Part shown: positions 31,198 through 40,072 of the stretch, one piece after another | Layout: the number at the start of each line of letters is the position of its first letter | How positions within the stretch are numbered: the stretch's first letter is position 1 | Virus record (IMG/VR): IMGVR_UViG_3300027969_000001 | Coordinates: 62,001 to 126,000 of that record | DNA from: a virus | Strand: one strand, 5' to 3' | DNA length: 64,000 nucleotides | The notes under the pieces: generated by a model | The model's input: the letters and a program-made list of their open reading frames with translations, nothing else | Told to the model about the DNA's origin: nothing | Database searches by the model: none | Program-made: the position numbers and the translations under genes

Positions 31198-33017
31198 TTA
31201 GATACGTGGTTCCACTCAATTACCTCAAACGGGAATCTTTTCCCACGTCTCATTTTAGTAGGCCAATGCCTCTCATCGCGTGCACCTCTGAAGTGTTTCA
31301 CATCGTACACATACTCACCTAGAGCCGTTGGGTCGGGAGTGAGGGAGATACCGAACTCTGGCCACCTCGACCATACCGCTGAACCAAATGGTCGCAATTC
31401 TCTTGACGTCATGCTTGAGCCCAGTGGGGCGTGATGCTCAATCCATAGAGCACAGCCATACACGACACGAATAGTGTCAAGATACTTGGCTACTTCTAGA
31501 GCTACTGATTCTGAAGTTCTGCCACCTGGGTCAAGGAACGCTTTATAAAGAGGTCCTATCAACAGTATTTGTGGCTTCACGTCTTCAATAGCCTGCTCCA
31601 GTACTGCTCTGTCTGAGGCTTTCATTAGGTCCATGCCGGACGGTTTTGTTAATACGTAGGCGTCAAACCTGTCGGTCCTTGAATACGCCATTGCGTCTTT
31701 GGCAATAGCACGAGAGGTTCGTCTAATAATCTTTTCTGGGTTTTCAAGGTCGACAGTTAATGTCCTAACCCTCGGCATTGGCTGCAACGAAAGGGGATGA
31801 ATCCCGCACGAAGAAAGAATAGCAACCTGTCTAGCAAGCATTGTCTTGCCAACACCTTCGGCTGCTACGACGATTACACGCTCTGACTTTTCTAGCAAAC
31901 CAGGGATAACCCATTCGTAGGATTCGTCATCCGATTCACCCAGGAAGTCGTTCCACTGAACGAGTCTTCCAGTATCTACCGCCCTAGTCATACTGGCAGT
32001 AGCAATAATTAAATTGCTTTTTGCAATCTTTTGAAGAGGGCTTATGTCTTTTCTGTCAAGCAAGTCTTGTAGTTTGGCTAGAGCCATTTCTTCAAGCGAC
32101 TCTTGTTCTTCATCTTCTTCAACTAGTTGATTATTTGTGGATTCTTGAATCCCAACATTCTCTTGCTCTGTAAATCTGTATTCCTCAATAGCAATGAGTT
32201 CATCAAGTTCTCCACCAGCACCAATGTGGTCGGATATGTCTTTTGCTTCTGGACACATCCAAATCTGTGCATCACACCCAGCGTCAATTAATGTTTCAAA
32301 TACTTTCTTAGCGTGAGCAATACCTACTTCATCATGGTCTGCAATTATTTCAATTACAGCACCAGACAAAGCCTCGGTATGAATGTCGAGCCACTTGCCC
32401 GCACCGCCAGGCATTGTTGTTGCTATCTCTCCAAGTGAGGCAAGCGTATTCGCGTCCTTTTCACCTTCTACCAACCAAATGGGAATTCCCTCTTGTTTGG
32501 CTGCCAGAACTAAGGGAAGATTGTAGAGAACTTTCGGTATCTCACCGAGACTGTATTCCCACCCACCGTTTCCATCCGGTTTGCGTTGGCGAAATGTTTT
32601 TTTTCCTTCTTCGTCTATGTAGCGAAGTTTCTGAAATAAAACGTTTCCGTCAGCATCAACATAGTTGTACGTATCTACCAGCGTTGTTTTCAATGCTTGC
32701 TTTGGTGCCTGTGCTGGCTTGTTAATCTTTAAAGGTTTCTCAGTAAGAAAACTTTTAGCAGAAGAAAGAGTATCGTCTCCTGGCATTAAGTCAGACACAT
32801 GTAGTCCAACAGACGCACATATTGCTTCTACGTCACAAGATTGACCACGATGGCAAGTGACCAGTACTCGTCCATCATCCCCTTGCCCAACGGAGAGTGA
32901 AGGGTTTGAGTCGTCGTTTCTGCACGGGCATCTAGCCTGCCAGCCTGAACCAGTCTTGCGAACACCCTCAAGCCGCTGTAAAAAATTTTCTGTTATCTGA
33001 GATGCGATTACTGACAT
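31194..33017 (-). CDS. Primase-helicase, 607 aa
   Basis: N-terminal DnaG-like zinc site (C30, C32, C55, C61), Toprim domain (EGEKD 184-188, ADHDE 226-230) and a C-terminal RecA/RepA-type ATPase (AEGVGKT 386-392, then a hydrophobic ILLIGP strand). It should make RNA primers and unwind DNA at the phage fork. An acidic Gln/Glu linker (about 285-310) separates the halves. It is the central replication enzyme of the window. A DNA polymerase is not seen. Confidence 0.88.
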   Translation of the reverse strand: MSVIASQITENFLQRLEGVRKTGSGWQARCPCRNDDSNPSLSVGQGDDGRVLVTCHRGQSCDVEAICASVGLHVSDLMPGDDTLSSAKSFLTEKPLKINKPAQAPKQALKTTLVDTYNYVDADGNVLFQKLRYIDEEGKKTFRQRKPDGNGGWEYSLGEIPKVLYNLPLVLAAKQEGIPIWLVEGEKDANTLASLGEIATTMPGGAGKWLDIHTEALSGAVIEIIADHDEVGIAHAKKVFETLIDAGCDAQIWMCPEAKDISDHIGAGGELDELIAIEEYRFTEQENVGIQESTNNQLVEEDEEQESLEEMALAKLQDLLDRKDISPLQKIAKSNLIIATASMTRAVDTGRLVQWNDFLGESDDESYEWVIPGLLEKSERVIVVAAEGVGKTMLARQVAILSSCGIHPLSLQPMPRVRTLTVDLENPEKIIRRTSRAIAKDAMAYSRTDRFDAYVLTKPSGMDLMKASDRAVLEQAIEDVKPQILLIGPLYKAFLDPGGRTSESVALEVAKYLDTIRVVYGCALWIEHHAPLGSSMTSRELRPFGSAVWSRWPEFGISLTPDPTALGEYVYDVKHFRGARDERHWPTKMRRGKRFPFEVIEWNHVSK

Positions 33018-33035
33018 TTAGCAGGCCTGTCGTGG

Positions 33036-33350
33036 TTAGTTTGGCAAAAGAATGTTGATTGGTTCTCGCGGTACTACGAAAATATTTAAGCGCCGACGCA
33101 TTGTTTGTCTTTCACGTTCAGTCATCCCGCCCCATATCCCGAAGTGCTCATGATACAGGCCGTATGAAAGACATTCTTCCTTAACGTGACAGTCGGAACA
33201 TATTTGTAAAGCAATACCGGTATTCATTCTGGCTTTTCTGTAGTTATCAGAAAAATTTCCTGGCTGAGTTTTATCAGCGTGTGGATACCAGATGTTTGGG
33301 TTAAGACCTTTGCAATCACCATCTCTTGGTGGTGTGTCAACTCTTTGCAT
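33036..33350 (-). CDS. WhiB-family iron-sulfur regulator, 104 aa
   Basis: Four cysteines in WhiB spacing (C13, then C..C..... C around 53-62) should bind a [4Fe-4S] cluster, followed by GIWGGMTERER, the sigma-factor-binding turn. The family is restricted to actinobacteria and their phages. It probably redirects the host's sigma factor. GGGGAAAAG precedes the ATG at 33350. It is the clearest host marker in the window. Confidence 0.93.
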   Translation of the reverse strand: MQRVDTPPRDGDCKGLNPNIWYPHADKTQPGNFSDNYRKARMNTGIALQICSDCHVKEECLSYGLYHEHFGIWGGMTERERQTMRRRLNIFVVPREPINILLPN

Positions 33351-33382
33351 CTTTTCCCCGTTCAAGTAGTTAACGAAGAATA

Positions 33383-33793
33383 CTATCTTGCGTCAGACAG
33401 TCTTGCTACGTCGATTGAAGAAAGATATATCGTTGCGCTGCGTATAACAAGTTGACCATCAATGTCTTGAGCTTTTATGTCTACGGCGTCTTGTGATATG
33501 TTGAACTTTGCTGCTATAGAAGCACGTGTTTGTTCTATGTGTAATTCTTCGTCAATCAATGTTGATTCGTAATATCTAGGAATCTTTGTATTTGCTAAAG
33601 CTTTTAACTCTGTGTCTTTTTCGCTTGCGCGTAGGCACCATGCACAAGCTAAAACTTTTGTTGTTGCTGCTCTTTTACGAGACTCAACATGACCGCAAGA
33701 AAGTCTATGAAGATAAACAAAATGACCCCATCTGCCGGTCTTCGATATTTCAATTATCTCCCTACGGGGAGCACGTCTGTGGTCGGTGGTCAT
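33383..33793 (-). CDS. Zinc-binding-like hypothetical protein, 136 aa
   Basis: RLSCGHVESRKR and ACAWCLR (about 30-55) form a likely zinc ribbon after a basic start. The second half is alpha/beta (SIAAKFNISQDAVDI). No family is recognised. Confidence 0.65.
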   Translation of the reverse strand: MTTDHRRAPRREIIEISKTGRWGHFVYLHRLSCGHVESRKRAATTKVLACAWCLRASEKDTELKALANTKIPRYYESTLIDEELHIEQTRASIAAKFNISQDAVDIKAQDIDGQLVIRSATIYLSSIDVARLSDAR

Positions 33794-33822
33794 TTAACCA
33801 CAATACATCAATAAGTCAATGC

Positions 33823-34161
33823 TTATTTGAGGCGAAGAATCTTACGAATCCAGCTTTTCTTCTTTTTTACTTCAGAAGCAAATGTGACGTTAATTTTCTC
33901 AACTACATCGTCAACCTCGTCAAAAAAGATTCGAACTACTTCTTCTTTAACAGGGTCTGCCAAAGTAATTAATTCGTCGTCAAACTCAACAGCAATCGCT
34001 GTGGCTGATTTCTTTTTAGGAGCGGTCTTAGCAGCGGCAGCTTTTTTCGCCGGAGCTGGTTTAGGGGAACTCTTTTTTGGAGCAGCCTTTTTTGAAGTTG
34101 TTGCCTTTTTGGCGACCTGCTTCTTTGGGGATGTTTTCTGTGTGGTTTTTTTCTGAGCCAT
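33823..34161 (-). CDS. Histone H1-like Lys/Ala/Pro-rich protein, 112 aa
   Basis: Residues 1-60 are KK/PAKKA-type repeats as in histone H1 tails and actinobacterial HupB tails. Residues 61-112 form an acidic then basic domain. It likely binds DNA through its tail. ATG 34161 is used; ATG 34194 is in frame upstream and neither has a clear Shine-Dalgarno. Confidence 0.65.
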   Translation of the reverse strand: MAQKKTTQKTSPKKQVAKKATTSKKAAPKKSSPKPAPAKKAAAAKTAPKKKSATAIAVEFDDELITLADPVKEEVVRIFFDEVDDVVEKINVTFASEVKKKKSWIRKILRLK

Positions 34162-34250
34162 GGGGAATACTCTAATACACCGGTATGTCGTCATGGCGGA
34201 ACCAATAACTCTTTACGGCCTGAAGTGCATGCATTGCTTAGTATCTAGGG

Positions 34251-34883
34251 ATGGAAGAGCATGTAAATGATATTAGTAAAATGGCACTTGCTCTCACCTC
34301 TGCCCAAATGGCAAAGGATTTGGCAATTTCTGAATTTGGTCTGGGCGAAGACGTTTCTATGCACTTTATGTCCTGGGACGACTCGTATTTAAGGGCTATT
34401 TGTCAAATGGGCGAGGCCCTGTCCAAGAAAAGCCCTGAAGAACGATTTATTCAAGCCAGAAGTCTTTGTTTAATTCTACGCAAATACTGGTGGTCAACGG
34501 CCATTACTATGGTTTCTGAAGGGTACTGCTCGCTAGATAACGAGAAAACCAAGGGAATGGACCTCTCTGTGGCTTTTGCCGACGCCGCACTGCCTGTATA
34601 CGAATGCATAACCGTCAGTCATGTTGGCTCAGACGAGGATGGCAACGTACTGCCGATATCCATGGTTGCAGCCCCTTACAAGGTTGGTCTTGGGAGGAAG
34701 GTCACGTGGAACGAAGTTCTCGTATATCCAGAAATAGCCGAGAACTACATAAAACAGACAAAATACCCAACAATGCTTAAAAACGTCATGTTTGAAGACG
34801 TGGAGGAAGTGGCTAATCCGGCTGTACTGACTGACATGAGGCAGGAAATCGCATCCCTAGGTTTCCTTATGCAAGAATTTTAA
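34251..34883 (+). CDS. Hypothetical protein, 210 aa
   Basis: A soluble helical protein with a Trp/Tyr cluster (LILRKYWWSTAITMV near 75-90). No family is recognised. It is the first gene of the rightward group 34251-39066 and is divergent from the H1-like gene. Confidence 0.75.
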   Translation: MEEHVNDISKMALALTSAQMAKDLAISEFGLGEDVSMHFMSWDDSYLRAICQMGEALSKKSPEERFIQARSLCLILRKYWWSTAITMVSEGYCSLDNEKTKGMDLSVAFADAALPVYECITVSHVGSDEDGNVLPISMVAAPYKVGLGRKVTWNEVLVYPEIAENYIKQTKYPTMLKNVMFEDVEEVANPAVLTDMRQEIASLGFLMQEF

Positions 34884-34897
34884 ATATACACTTAATT

Positions 34898-35227
34898 ATG
34901 AGCGCATTTTATAATACTGAATCATTTCAGGAAGACCATCTTTTCAGGAATTCTTCCGATGGAATAAGAATTACAAGAGCGGATAGGTCCCCGTGTCCGG
35001 TGTGTGGGCATCCAACCGGAGACTGTGTTGGGGACAGCGGACCGCCAACAATAATATTCGGATACGACACGCATTCAACGCTTGATGATAAAACAACGTT
35101 CTTAATTACTGAAGACATTTTTGACGAAGTTGAGATAGCTCCAGGAATAAAAACGCGACTACTTATCCACAGGAAGGGAAAAACAATTCCTTTTGAAAAA
35201 GCCGTAGAGCTAGGTCTCGTAGATTAA
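34898..35227 (+). CDS. Conserved phage protein with CPVCGHPTGDC, 109 aa
   Basis: CPVCGHPTGDC (33-43) and a C-terminal HRKGKTIPFEKAVELGLVD are recurrent in a small actinobacteriophage protein family of unknown, possibly virion-associated, role. It carries a zinc-ribbon-like knuckle. Confidence 0.7.
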   Translation: MSAFYNTESFQEDHLFRNSSDGIRITRADRSPCPVCGHPTGDCVGDSGPPTIIFGYDTHSTLDDKTTFLITEDIFDEVEIAPGIKTRLLIHRKGKTIPFEKAVELGLVD

Positions 35228-35249
35228 ATAATTACGTCGACGCTAGACC

Positions 35250-35277
35250 TTTTCATTATTCATTCCTGCGCTACACT
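35250..35277 (+). promoter_or_regulatory. Possible nrdJ promoter
   Basis: TTTTCA (35250-35255), 16-bp spacer and TACACT (35272-35277). It is a moderate match, in the only gap upstream of nrdJ. Confidence 0.4.
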
Positions 35278-35323
35278 CTATCCCTACACCTCATCAACGA
35301 TGAACTAGACGATAGGAATTAAG

Positions 35324-37249
35324 ATGCCATTTATTGACGACGCTTTCGTTAATGCTTACGCAGTAAAGCAAGCCCCATGGGGCTTTAACGGTATGGGGGA
35401 GATTGTTTTTCTTCGTACATATAGTCGCAAGAAAGATAACGGGAACATTGAAACATGGCCTGAAACAATTCAGAGAGTAATCAATGGCGCTCTTGAAATA
35501 GGTGTTCCGTATACGCAGGAACAAGCAGAAGAACTGTTTGACCATATGTTTAATTTACGTTGCTCCATGAGTGGTCGCGCGCTATGGCAACTCGGTACGC
35601 CAATGGTTTCTAAGTTTGGTGGAGCTTCACTCAATAACTGCTACTTCACTAATATTGAAAAAGTTGAAGACTTCGAACTTCTTTTCGACTACTTAATGCT
35701 TGGCGGTGGCGTTGGCTTTTCCGTTGAACGCTCCAAGATTCACGACTTGCCAAAAGTTAAGGGTGGCGTAGTCATTACTCAAGAACGTTCTAATGATGCT
35801 GACATCATTGTCCCAGATAGCCGTCAAGGGTGGCGTAGACTTTTGCACAGTGTTCTTAAGTCGTACTTCGATACGGGGAGAAGCTTTTCTTACTCAACAA
35901 TCTTGATTCGCGAATACGGCGCTCCACTTAAAGCTTTCGGTGGTACGGCAAGCGGTCCTGGTGCGCTGATTGACGGTATTGCTGATATTTGCAAAGTAAT
36001 GGATAACCGTGTAGGAAAGAAGCTTAGGTCTGTAGATGTTTTGGATATTTGCAACATTATTGGTCGCATTGTTGTTTCCGGCTCGTCACGTCGGTCCGCG
36101 CAAATAGCAATGGGTGACCCTGATGATGTCCTTTTTCTTCGTGCAAAGAATTGGTCATCAGGAAGTGTTCCTGCATGGAGAGCAAACAGCAACAACTCGC
36201 TCTATGCGGATGGTTACGATGAACTGAGCACTGAACTGTGGAAGGGCTACGACGGTTCTGGAGAGCCTTACGGCTTGGTGAACAGAAAGCTCGCCCGTAC
36301 CTATGGTCGCCTTGGCGAGCGCCGTGTCGATAATTCTATTGAGGGTTTTAATCCATGTGCAGAGATTGCTCTTGCTGACGGAGAGTCGTGCAACCTTGCA
36401 ACAATATTCTTGCCCAATATTGAATCGTTGGCGCAGTTCTTGTCAATATCAAAACTTCTCTACATGGCACAGAAGCAGATAACGCGTCTTGCTTACCCAT
36501 ACGAGAAGACCACGAATATTGTGCGTCAGAATGCTCGTCTTGGACAGAGCGTAACTGGAGTTCTTCAGTCAACAGAAAAACAAGTTTCTTGGTTGTCTCA
36601 GGCATATGAACACCTTCGTCAGTTTGACGCTGAGTATTCAGCCGAGCACGGATTCCCGCAGTCCATCAGAATGACCACCGTACAGCCCTCTGGGACGCTC
36701 TCCCTGCTGCCTGGAGTAACGCCGGGCATACATCCGGCATTCGCCCCTTATTATGTCCGTAGAGTGCGTTTTGGCTCCAATGACCCGCTTATTGACGCCT
36801 GCCGCAAGCGTGGCTACAAGGTTCAGTGGGATATCGGTTTGGACGGTCGCGAAGACCACACCAGACAGGTCATCGACTTCCCATGCATGTCACCAGAAGG
36901 CTCAATTTTGGCCAAGGACATGACCGCAGTTGAACAGCTTGAATGGGTGAAAAAGATGCAGACAGATTGGGCAGACAATGCCGTATCTGTAACCGTCTAT
37001 TACCGTAAGGAAGAGCTGGAAGAAATCAAGACATGGTTGTCAAAGAATTACGACAAGAGCGTTAAGTCAGTTTCATTCTTGCTTCACTCGGACCATAACT
37101 TCGTACTCCCTCCATACGAGGAAATAACAAAAGAAGCGTACGAGAAGCTTGTAGCAAAGATTGACTTCACTATTCCTTTGGTTCAAAATAGTTTTGAAGG
37201 AACCGTAGACCTTGAAGATTGTGCAACTGGTGCTTGTCCGATAAAGTAG
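35324..37249 (+). CDS. nrdJ: Adenosylcobalamin-dependent ribonucleotide reductase (class II, monomeric), 641 aa
   Basis: It reduces ribonucleotides to deoxyribonucleotides for phage DNA synthesis. The radical site NPCAEI is intact (N343, C345, E347), the redox pair is C106/C356, and the C-terminal CATGAC gives the relay pair C633/C638. GGGVGFSVERS and the closing ACPIK fit the monomeric triphosphate-reductase type, although it is shorter than the roughly 740-residue Lactobacillus enzyme. It needs B12 from host or environment. The phage thioredoxin may regenerate it. GGAATTAAG precedes the ATG. Two HNH genes follow within 5 bases. Confidence 0.93.
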   Translation: MPFIDDAFVNAYAVKQAPWGFNGMGEIVFLRTYSRKKDNGNIETWPETIQRVINGALEIGVPYTQEQAEELFDHMFNLRCSMSGRALWQLGTPMVSKFGGASLNNCYFTNIEKVEDFELLFDYLMLGGGVGFSVERSKIHDLPKVKGGVVITQERSNDADIIVPDSRQGWRRLLHSVLKSYFDTGRSFSYSTILIREYGAPLKAFGGTASGPGALIDGIADICKVMDNRVGKKLRSVDVLDICNIIGRIVVSGSSRRSAQIAMGDPDDVLFLRAKNWSSGSVPAWRANSNNSLYADGYDELSTELWKGYDGSGEPYGLVNRKLARTYGRLGERRVDNSIEGFNPCAEIALADGESCNLATIFLPNIESLAQFLSISKLLYMAQKQITRLAYPYEKTTNIVRQNARLGQSVTGVLQSTEKQVSWLSQAYEHLRQFDAEYSAEHGFPQSIRMTTVQPSGTLSLLPGVTPGIHPAFAPYYVRRVRFGSNDPLIDACRKRGYKVQWDIGLDGREDHTRQVIDFPCMSPEGSILAKDMTAVEQLEWVKKMQTDWADNAVSVTVYYRKEELEEIKTWLSKNYDKSVKSVSFLLHSDHNFVLPPYEEITKEAYEKLVAKIDFTIPLVQNSFEGTVDLEDCATGACPIK

Positions 37250-37253
37250 TGGC

Positions 37254-37883
37254 ATGGCAGGAAGAAAACCAATCCCAGAAGAAGAACGTTTTTGGGAGAA
37301 AGTAGATAAATCCGGACCTAATCCAGATTTTCCGGATTGCTGGGAATGGACTGCGAACAGGGTGAAAACATATGGTATGTTTTCGTGCAAGCGAAATGGA
37401 ATAAATAAAAAAGTCCAAACGCATAAATACATTTGGGAAAAACTAAATGGCACTGTTCCTGAGGGGTTGGAAGTTTGCCATCTTTGCAATAACCCACCAT
37501 GCGTTCGCCCTGACCATCTTGAGGTTGGAACTCGCTCCCATAATCAACGTTATTCAGTTGTGCACGGGAACCATAAGGAAAGCAGAAAAACACACTGCAA
37601 ACACGGGCATCTCTACGATGAAGAAAACACAATTCACAAAATCAGTAAACGTACCGGTTTTTACACACGAGATTGTAAGGCTTGCCACAAGAGGTGGAAG
37701 AAAGAGCGCTTTGCGCGCAGGCGTGAGGAAAAGGGAATAGAGCCTAAAAAACCAAACCACTGCAGAAAAGGTCACGACTTTGGTGTTTACGGGGAAAAGT
37801 GGTACGTGAAAAAAAGCGGACGAAAGTATCGGACGTGCGCGGAGTGCATGCGAATCAGAAATGAAAAGAAAAAAAATGGCTAA
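37254..37883 (+). CDS. HNH homing-type endonuclease 1, 209 aa
   Basis: A free-standing HNH (HNH_3-type) endonuclease. The HNH core EVCHLCNNPPCVRPDHLEVGT lies near residues 71-91, preceded by a CWEW strand. A following array of C/H knuckles (HCKHGH...CKACHKRW, then HCRKGH...CAEC) forms the DNA-contact region. Such genes spread by cutting neighbouring cognate loci. It begins 5 bases after nrdJ, the classic target neighbourhood. Confidence 0.88.
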   Translation: MAGRKPIPEEERFWEKVDKSGPNPDFPDCWEWTANRVKTYGMFSCKRNGINKKVQTHKYIWEKLNGTVPEGLEVCHLCNNPPCVRPDHLEVGTRSHNQRYSVVHGNHKESRKTHCKHGHLYDEENTIHKISKRTGFYTRDCKACHKRWKKERFARRREEKGIEPKKPNHCRKGHDFGVYGEKWYVKKSGRKYRTCAECMRIRNEKKKNG

Positions 37884-38436
37884 GAACTTGCCGCTCATTG
37901 AAAGATTTTTCCAGAAGGTCGATAAGTCTGGTAGCGAGGCGTATCCGGATTGCTGGATTTGGAAAGGCGGAAGGACGAGCAAGGATTATGGCTCTTTCAA
38001 GTACTATCAAGACAGGCCGGCGATTGGGTCGCATGTTTCAAGTCACCTATTCCATATAGGGGAAGTACCAAAAGGAATGCTTGTCTGTCACCATTGTGAT
38101 AATCCACCGTGCGTTAATCCTAAACATCTTTTTCTAGATACGAATTCAGGAAACATGAAGGATATGTTTAAAAAAGGAAGAAATGGCTCTTCTACAAAAA
38201 AACAAACTCACTGTAAAAAAGGTCATTCTTTTGAGGAGTTTGAGCCTCTTGTTTACATCAAGAAGCAGGGCAGGCAAATTGGTGAAGAATACAGAACCTG
38301 CAGGGAATGCAAGCGCATCAATGACTCAAAAAGAAGAGGGAAGAACCTTGAATACATGCGCGAGTACAATCTTAAAAATAAAGATAAATTGAACGAACAG
38401 CAGAGAAACCTGTATCATGCTCGAAAGAGTAAATAA
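37861..38436 (+). CDS. HNH homing-type endonuclease 2, 191 aa
   Basis: A paralogue of the preceding gene with the same order: CWIWKGGR, HHCDNPPCVNPKHL HNH core, then HCKKGHSF and CRECKR knuckles and a basic tail. It overlaps the first by 23 bases. The two differ widely in sequence, so the duplication is old or they arrived separately. Confidence 0.87.
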   Translation: MKRKKMAKNLPLIERFFQKVDKSGSEAYPDCWIWKGGRTSKDYGSFKYYQDRPAIGSHVSSHLFHIGEVPKGMLVCHHCDNPPCVNPKHLFLDTNSGNMKDMFKKGRNGSSTKKQTHCKKGHSFEEFEPLVYIKKQGRQIGEEYRTCRECKRINDSKRRGKNLEYMREYNLKNKDKLNEQQRNLYHARKSK

Positions 38437-38444
38437 ATCATCTA

Positions 38445-38516
38445 GCCTTTATAGTTAAATGGATATAACAAGAAACTTCTAATTTCTCGTTCTAGGTTCG
38501 ATTCCTAGTGGAGGCA
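38445..38516 (+). tRNA. tRNA-Arg (UCU anticodon)
   Basis: Acceptor GCCTTTA/TGGAGGC, small D arm (GTTA/TAAC), anticodon stem AGAAA/TTTCT with loop CTTCTAA, T arm CTAGG/CCTAG. It reads AGA. CCA is not encoded. Confidence 0.85.
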
Positions 38517-38598
38517 CGTAATGTGGTGCTAGAATGCTCCACACGGGGGACTGCGTGTATAACGCGTCTTAAACGACACTGTGGTGTGCCCTGTTATT

Positions 38599-38672
38599 TG
38601 GCAAGTAGCTCAGTTTGGCAGAGCAAGGGACTGTTAATCCCTGGGTCGTAGGTTCGAGCCCTACCTTGCCAG
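38599..38672 (+). tRNA. tRNA-Asn (GUU anticodon)
   Basis: Acceptor TGGCAAG/CTTGCCA, D arm GCTC/GAGC, anticodon stem GGGA/TCCC with loop CTGTTAA, T arm GTAGG/CCTAC. Discriminator G. Confidence 0.92.
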
Positions 38673-38700
38673 CCAGCACAAAAGAGAGGCAGTAACGTCA

Positions 38701-39066
38701 ATGAGAGAAATAGGAAAAGATGAGTCGTTTTCTCACATCCTTGAGCGGTTTAGTGAAGAAAATACTTGGGTACATATCGACTGTTTCCCAGGCTGGGCTG
38801 GATTAATTTTGGACACCGATGCGCAATTGGCCAAGATTGACCCAGACTATAAGGTTTTGCAGATAAAACAAAAGTTTGGTCGTCTTCGCTATTACTTTAA
38901 GCCATCAAAAGATTCACTGCTTCCTAAAATGAATAGAGTTACAGTGAAGGCTGAGTCGATTTCAGGTGGCGTATGTGAGATTTGTGGAGCACGTGGGCAG
39001 GTCCAAAATCTTGGTGGTTCTTTATTTGTTCAGGCTTTGTGCATGAAACACAAGTTCGGTTATTAA
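38701..39066 (+). CDS. Conserved small protein (KFGRLRYYF family), 121 aa
   Basis: GWAGLILDTDAQLAKIDPDY followed by QIKQKFGRLRYYF (about 35-67) is a recurring layout in small phage and bacterial proteins of unknown function. The C-terminal CEICGARG...C..H is a zinc ribbon. It may be co-transcribed with the tRNAs. It overlaps the converging Dps gene by 4 bases. Confidence 0.75.
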   Translation: MREIGKDESFSHILERFSEENTWVHIDCFPGWAGLILDTDAQLAKIDPDYKVLQIKQKFGRLRYYFKPSKDSLLPKMNRVTVKAESISGGVCEICGARGQVQNLGGSLFVQALCMKHKFGY

Positions 39067-39602
39067 AATCTATTAGCTTTTTGTATGCCGAGGCTTGCGC
39101 GAAGTTGCCATGCCCATTTTTGGGATGAATCAATTCTTTCTGCAATGAAGTTTGCAACACCCTGCTCGTTCATGTCATTGGCTATTGTGAAAACTTCTTT
39201 AAGCTCCATAATGTGTTCATTAATAGCTTTAAGCAATTCGGTACTCATTTCTTGTGGTGAGTCACCTTCTGAGATATCAAACTCCTCAATGGTTTTCATC
39301 TGAGCAAATCTTGACATATGAAATGGTGCATCATAACCAAGCTTGAGAATTAATTCAGCAGTTGGGTCTACTGCTCCAAAGAAGTCTTCATAGATGTTTG
39401 CATATAGCTCATGATATTGCGGGAAGTCTGGTCCTTTTACGTTCCAGTGAATACCATGCGTCTCGTGGTACAGGGTAAAAGTATTAGCCAAAAGTACCCC
39501 TAGCGCCGCAATCAATGGGTTAGCCCCAGTTGTGCGCTTGTTGTCTTGTATCTTGTCTTGAATCATTTGCAGTTCTTCGTAGAGATTATCTTCAGCAGCC
39601 AT
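39063..39602 (-). CDS. Dps-like ferritin protein, 179 aa
   Basis: A four-helix ferritin-like fold of the Dps class: LYHETHGIHWNVKGPDFPQYHELYANIYEDFFGAVDPTAE (about 44-83) carries the inter-subunit ferroxidase His/Asp/Glu set. It should form a 12-mer shell that oxidises and stores iron and may protect DNA. A phage copy could protect the genome or manage iron of the WhiB and dioxygenase proteins. It is the last gene of the leftward block. Confidence 0.88.
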   Translation of the reverse strand: MAAEDNLYEELQMIQDKIQDNKRTTGANPLIAALGVLLANTFTLYHETHGIHWNVKGPDFPQYHELYANIYEDFFGAVDPTAELILKLGYDAPFHMSRFAQMKTIEEFDISEGDSPQEMSTELLKAINEHIMELKEVFTIANDMNEQGVANFIAERIDSSQKWAWQLRASLGIQKANRF

Positions 39603-39607
39603 GGCTA

Positions 39608-40072
39608 TTATTTTCCTTCTTTTTCTTTACCGTCAGTGAGTGTTGGTCCACCAACAACCCATGCATCACATGTTCTTTCAGAGTGGCACTTAAAGTCAAA
39701 TGCTTCACAGTATCCAATTTTACCAGCATCGATAATGTCCCATGCGGCACCTGATTCATTTCCAAGTGCGCTATCAATACATTCAAGTATTCTTGGTGAG
39801 CGAACAAATAGAATGCAGTTCCCACAAAGAGACTTTTTAGCATCTTCTTCAGATACTGACCATCTCTTTGCTTTCTTTGGCCAGAATGCAGCATCAGGTT
39901 CTTTTGGATTCATCGGTCCGTAAGCTGCTGTGTCTATGGCATTTTGACGGTTTTTAATATTTACGGCAATACTTTGTGTTGCTGGAGGACAATTGTTTGG
40001 GTCTGCTTTTGTTTCAAACCTAAACCCCTTAATCTCTCCGCTGTAGTTGCCCCATGTCTGTCCCGTGGTCAT
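39608..40072 (-). CDS. Conserved Cys-motif phage protein (RTCDAWVVGG), 154 aa
   Basis: NCPPATQSIAVNIKNRQNAI at the start, CGNCILF in the middle and GYCEAFDFKC...RTCDAWVVGGP at the end match a protein I recall from marine and freshwater phages, of unknown role. It has at least six cysteines, so metal or Fe-S binding is possible. AAGGAAAC precedes ATG 40072, which overlaps the upstream stop (ATGA). Confidence 0.7.
   Translation of the reverse strand: MTTGQTWGNYSGEIKGFRFETKADPNNCPPATQSIAVNIKNRQNAIDTAAYGPMNPKEPDAAFWPKKAKRWSVSEEDAKKSLCGNCILFVRSPRILECIDSALGNESGAAWDIIDAGKIGYCEAFDFKCHSERTCDAWVVGGPTLTDGKEKEGK

Noticed and set aside
38517-38598. Possible further tRNA between tRNA-Arg and tRNA-Asn
   Set aside because: GTGTGGAGC-type pairings are visible, but no anticodon arm or T loop of tRNA form can be drawn.
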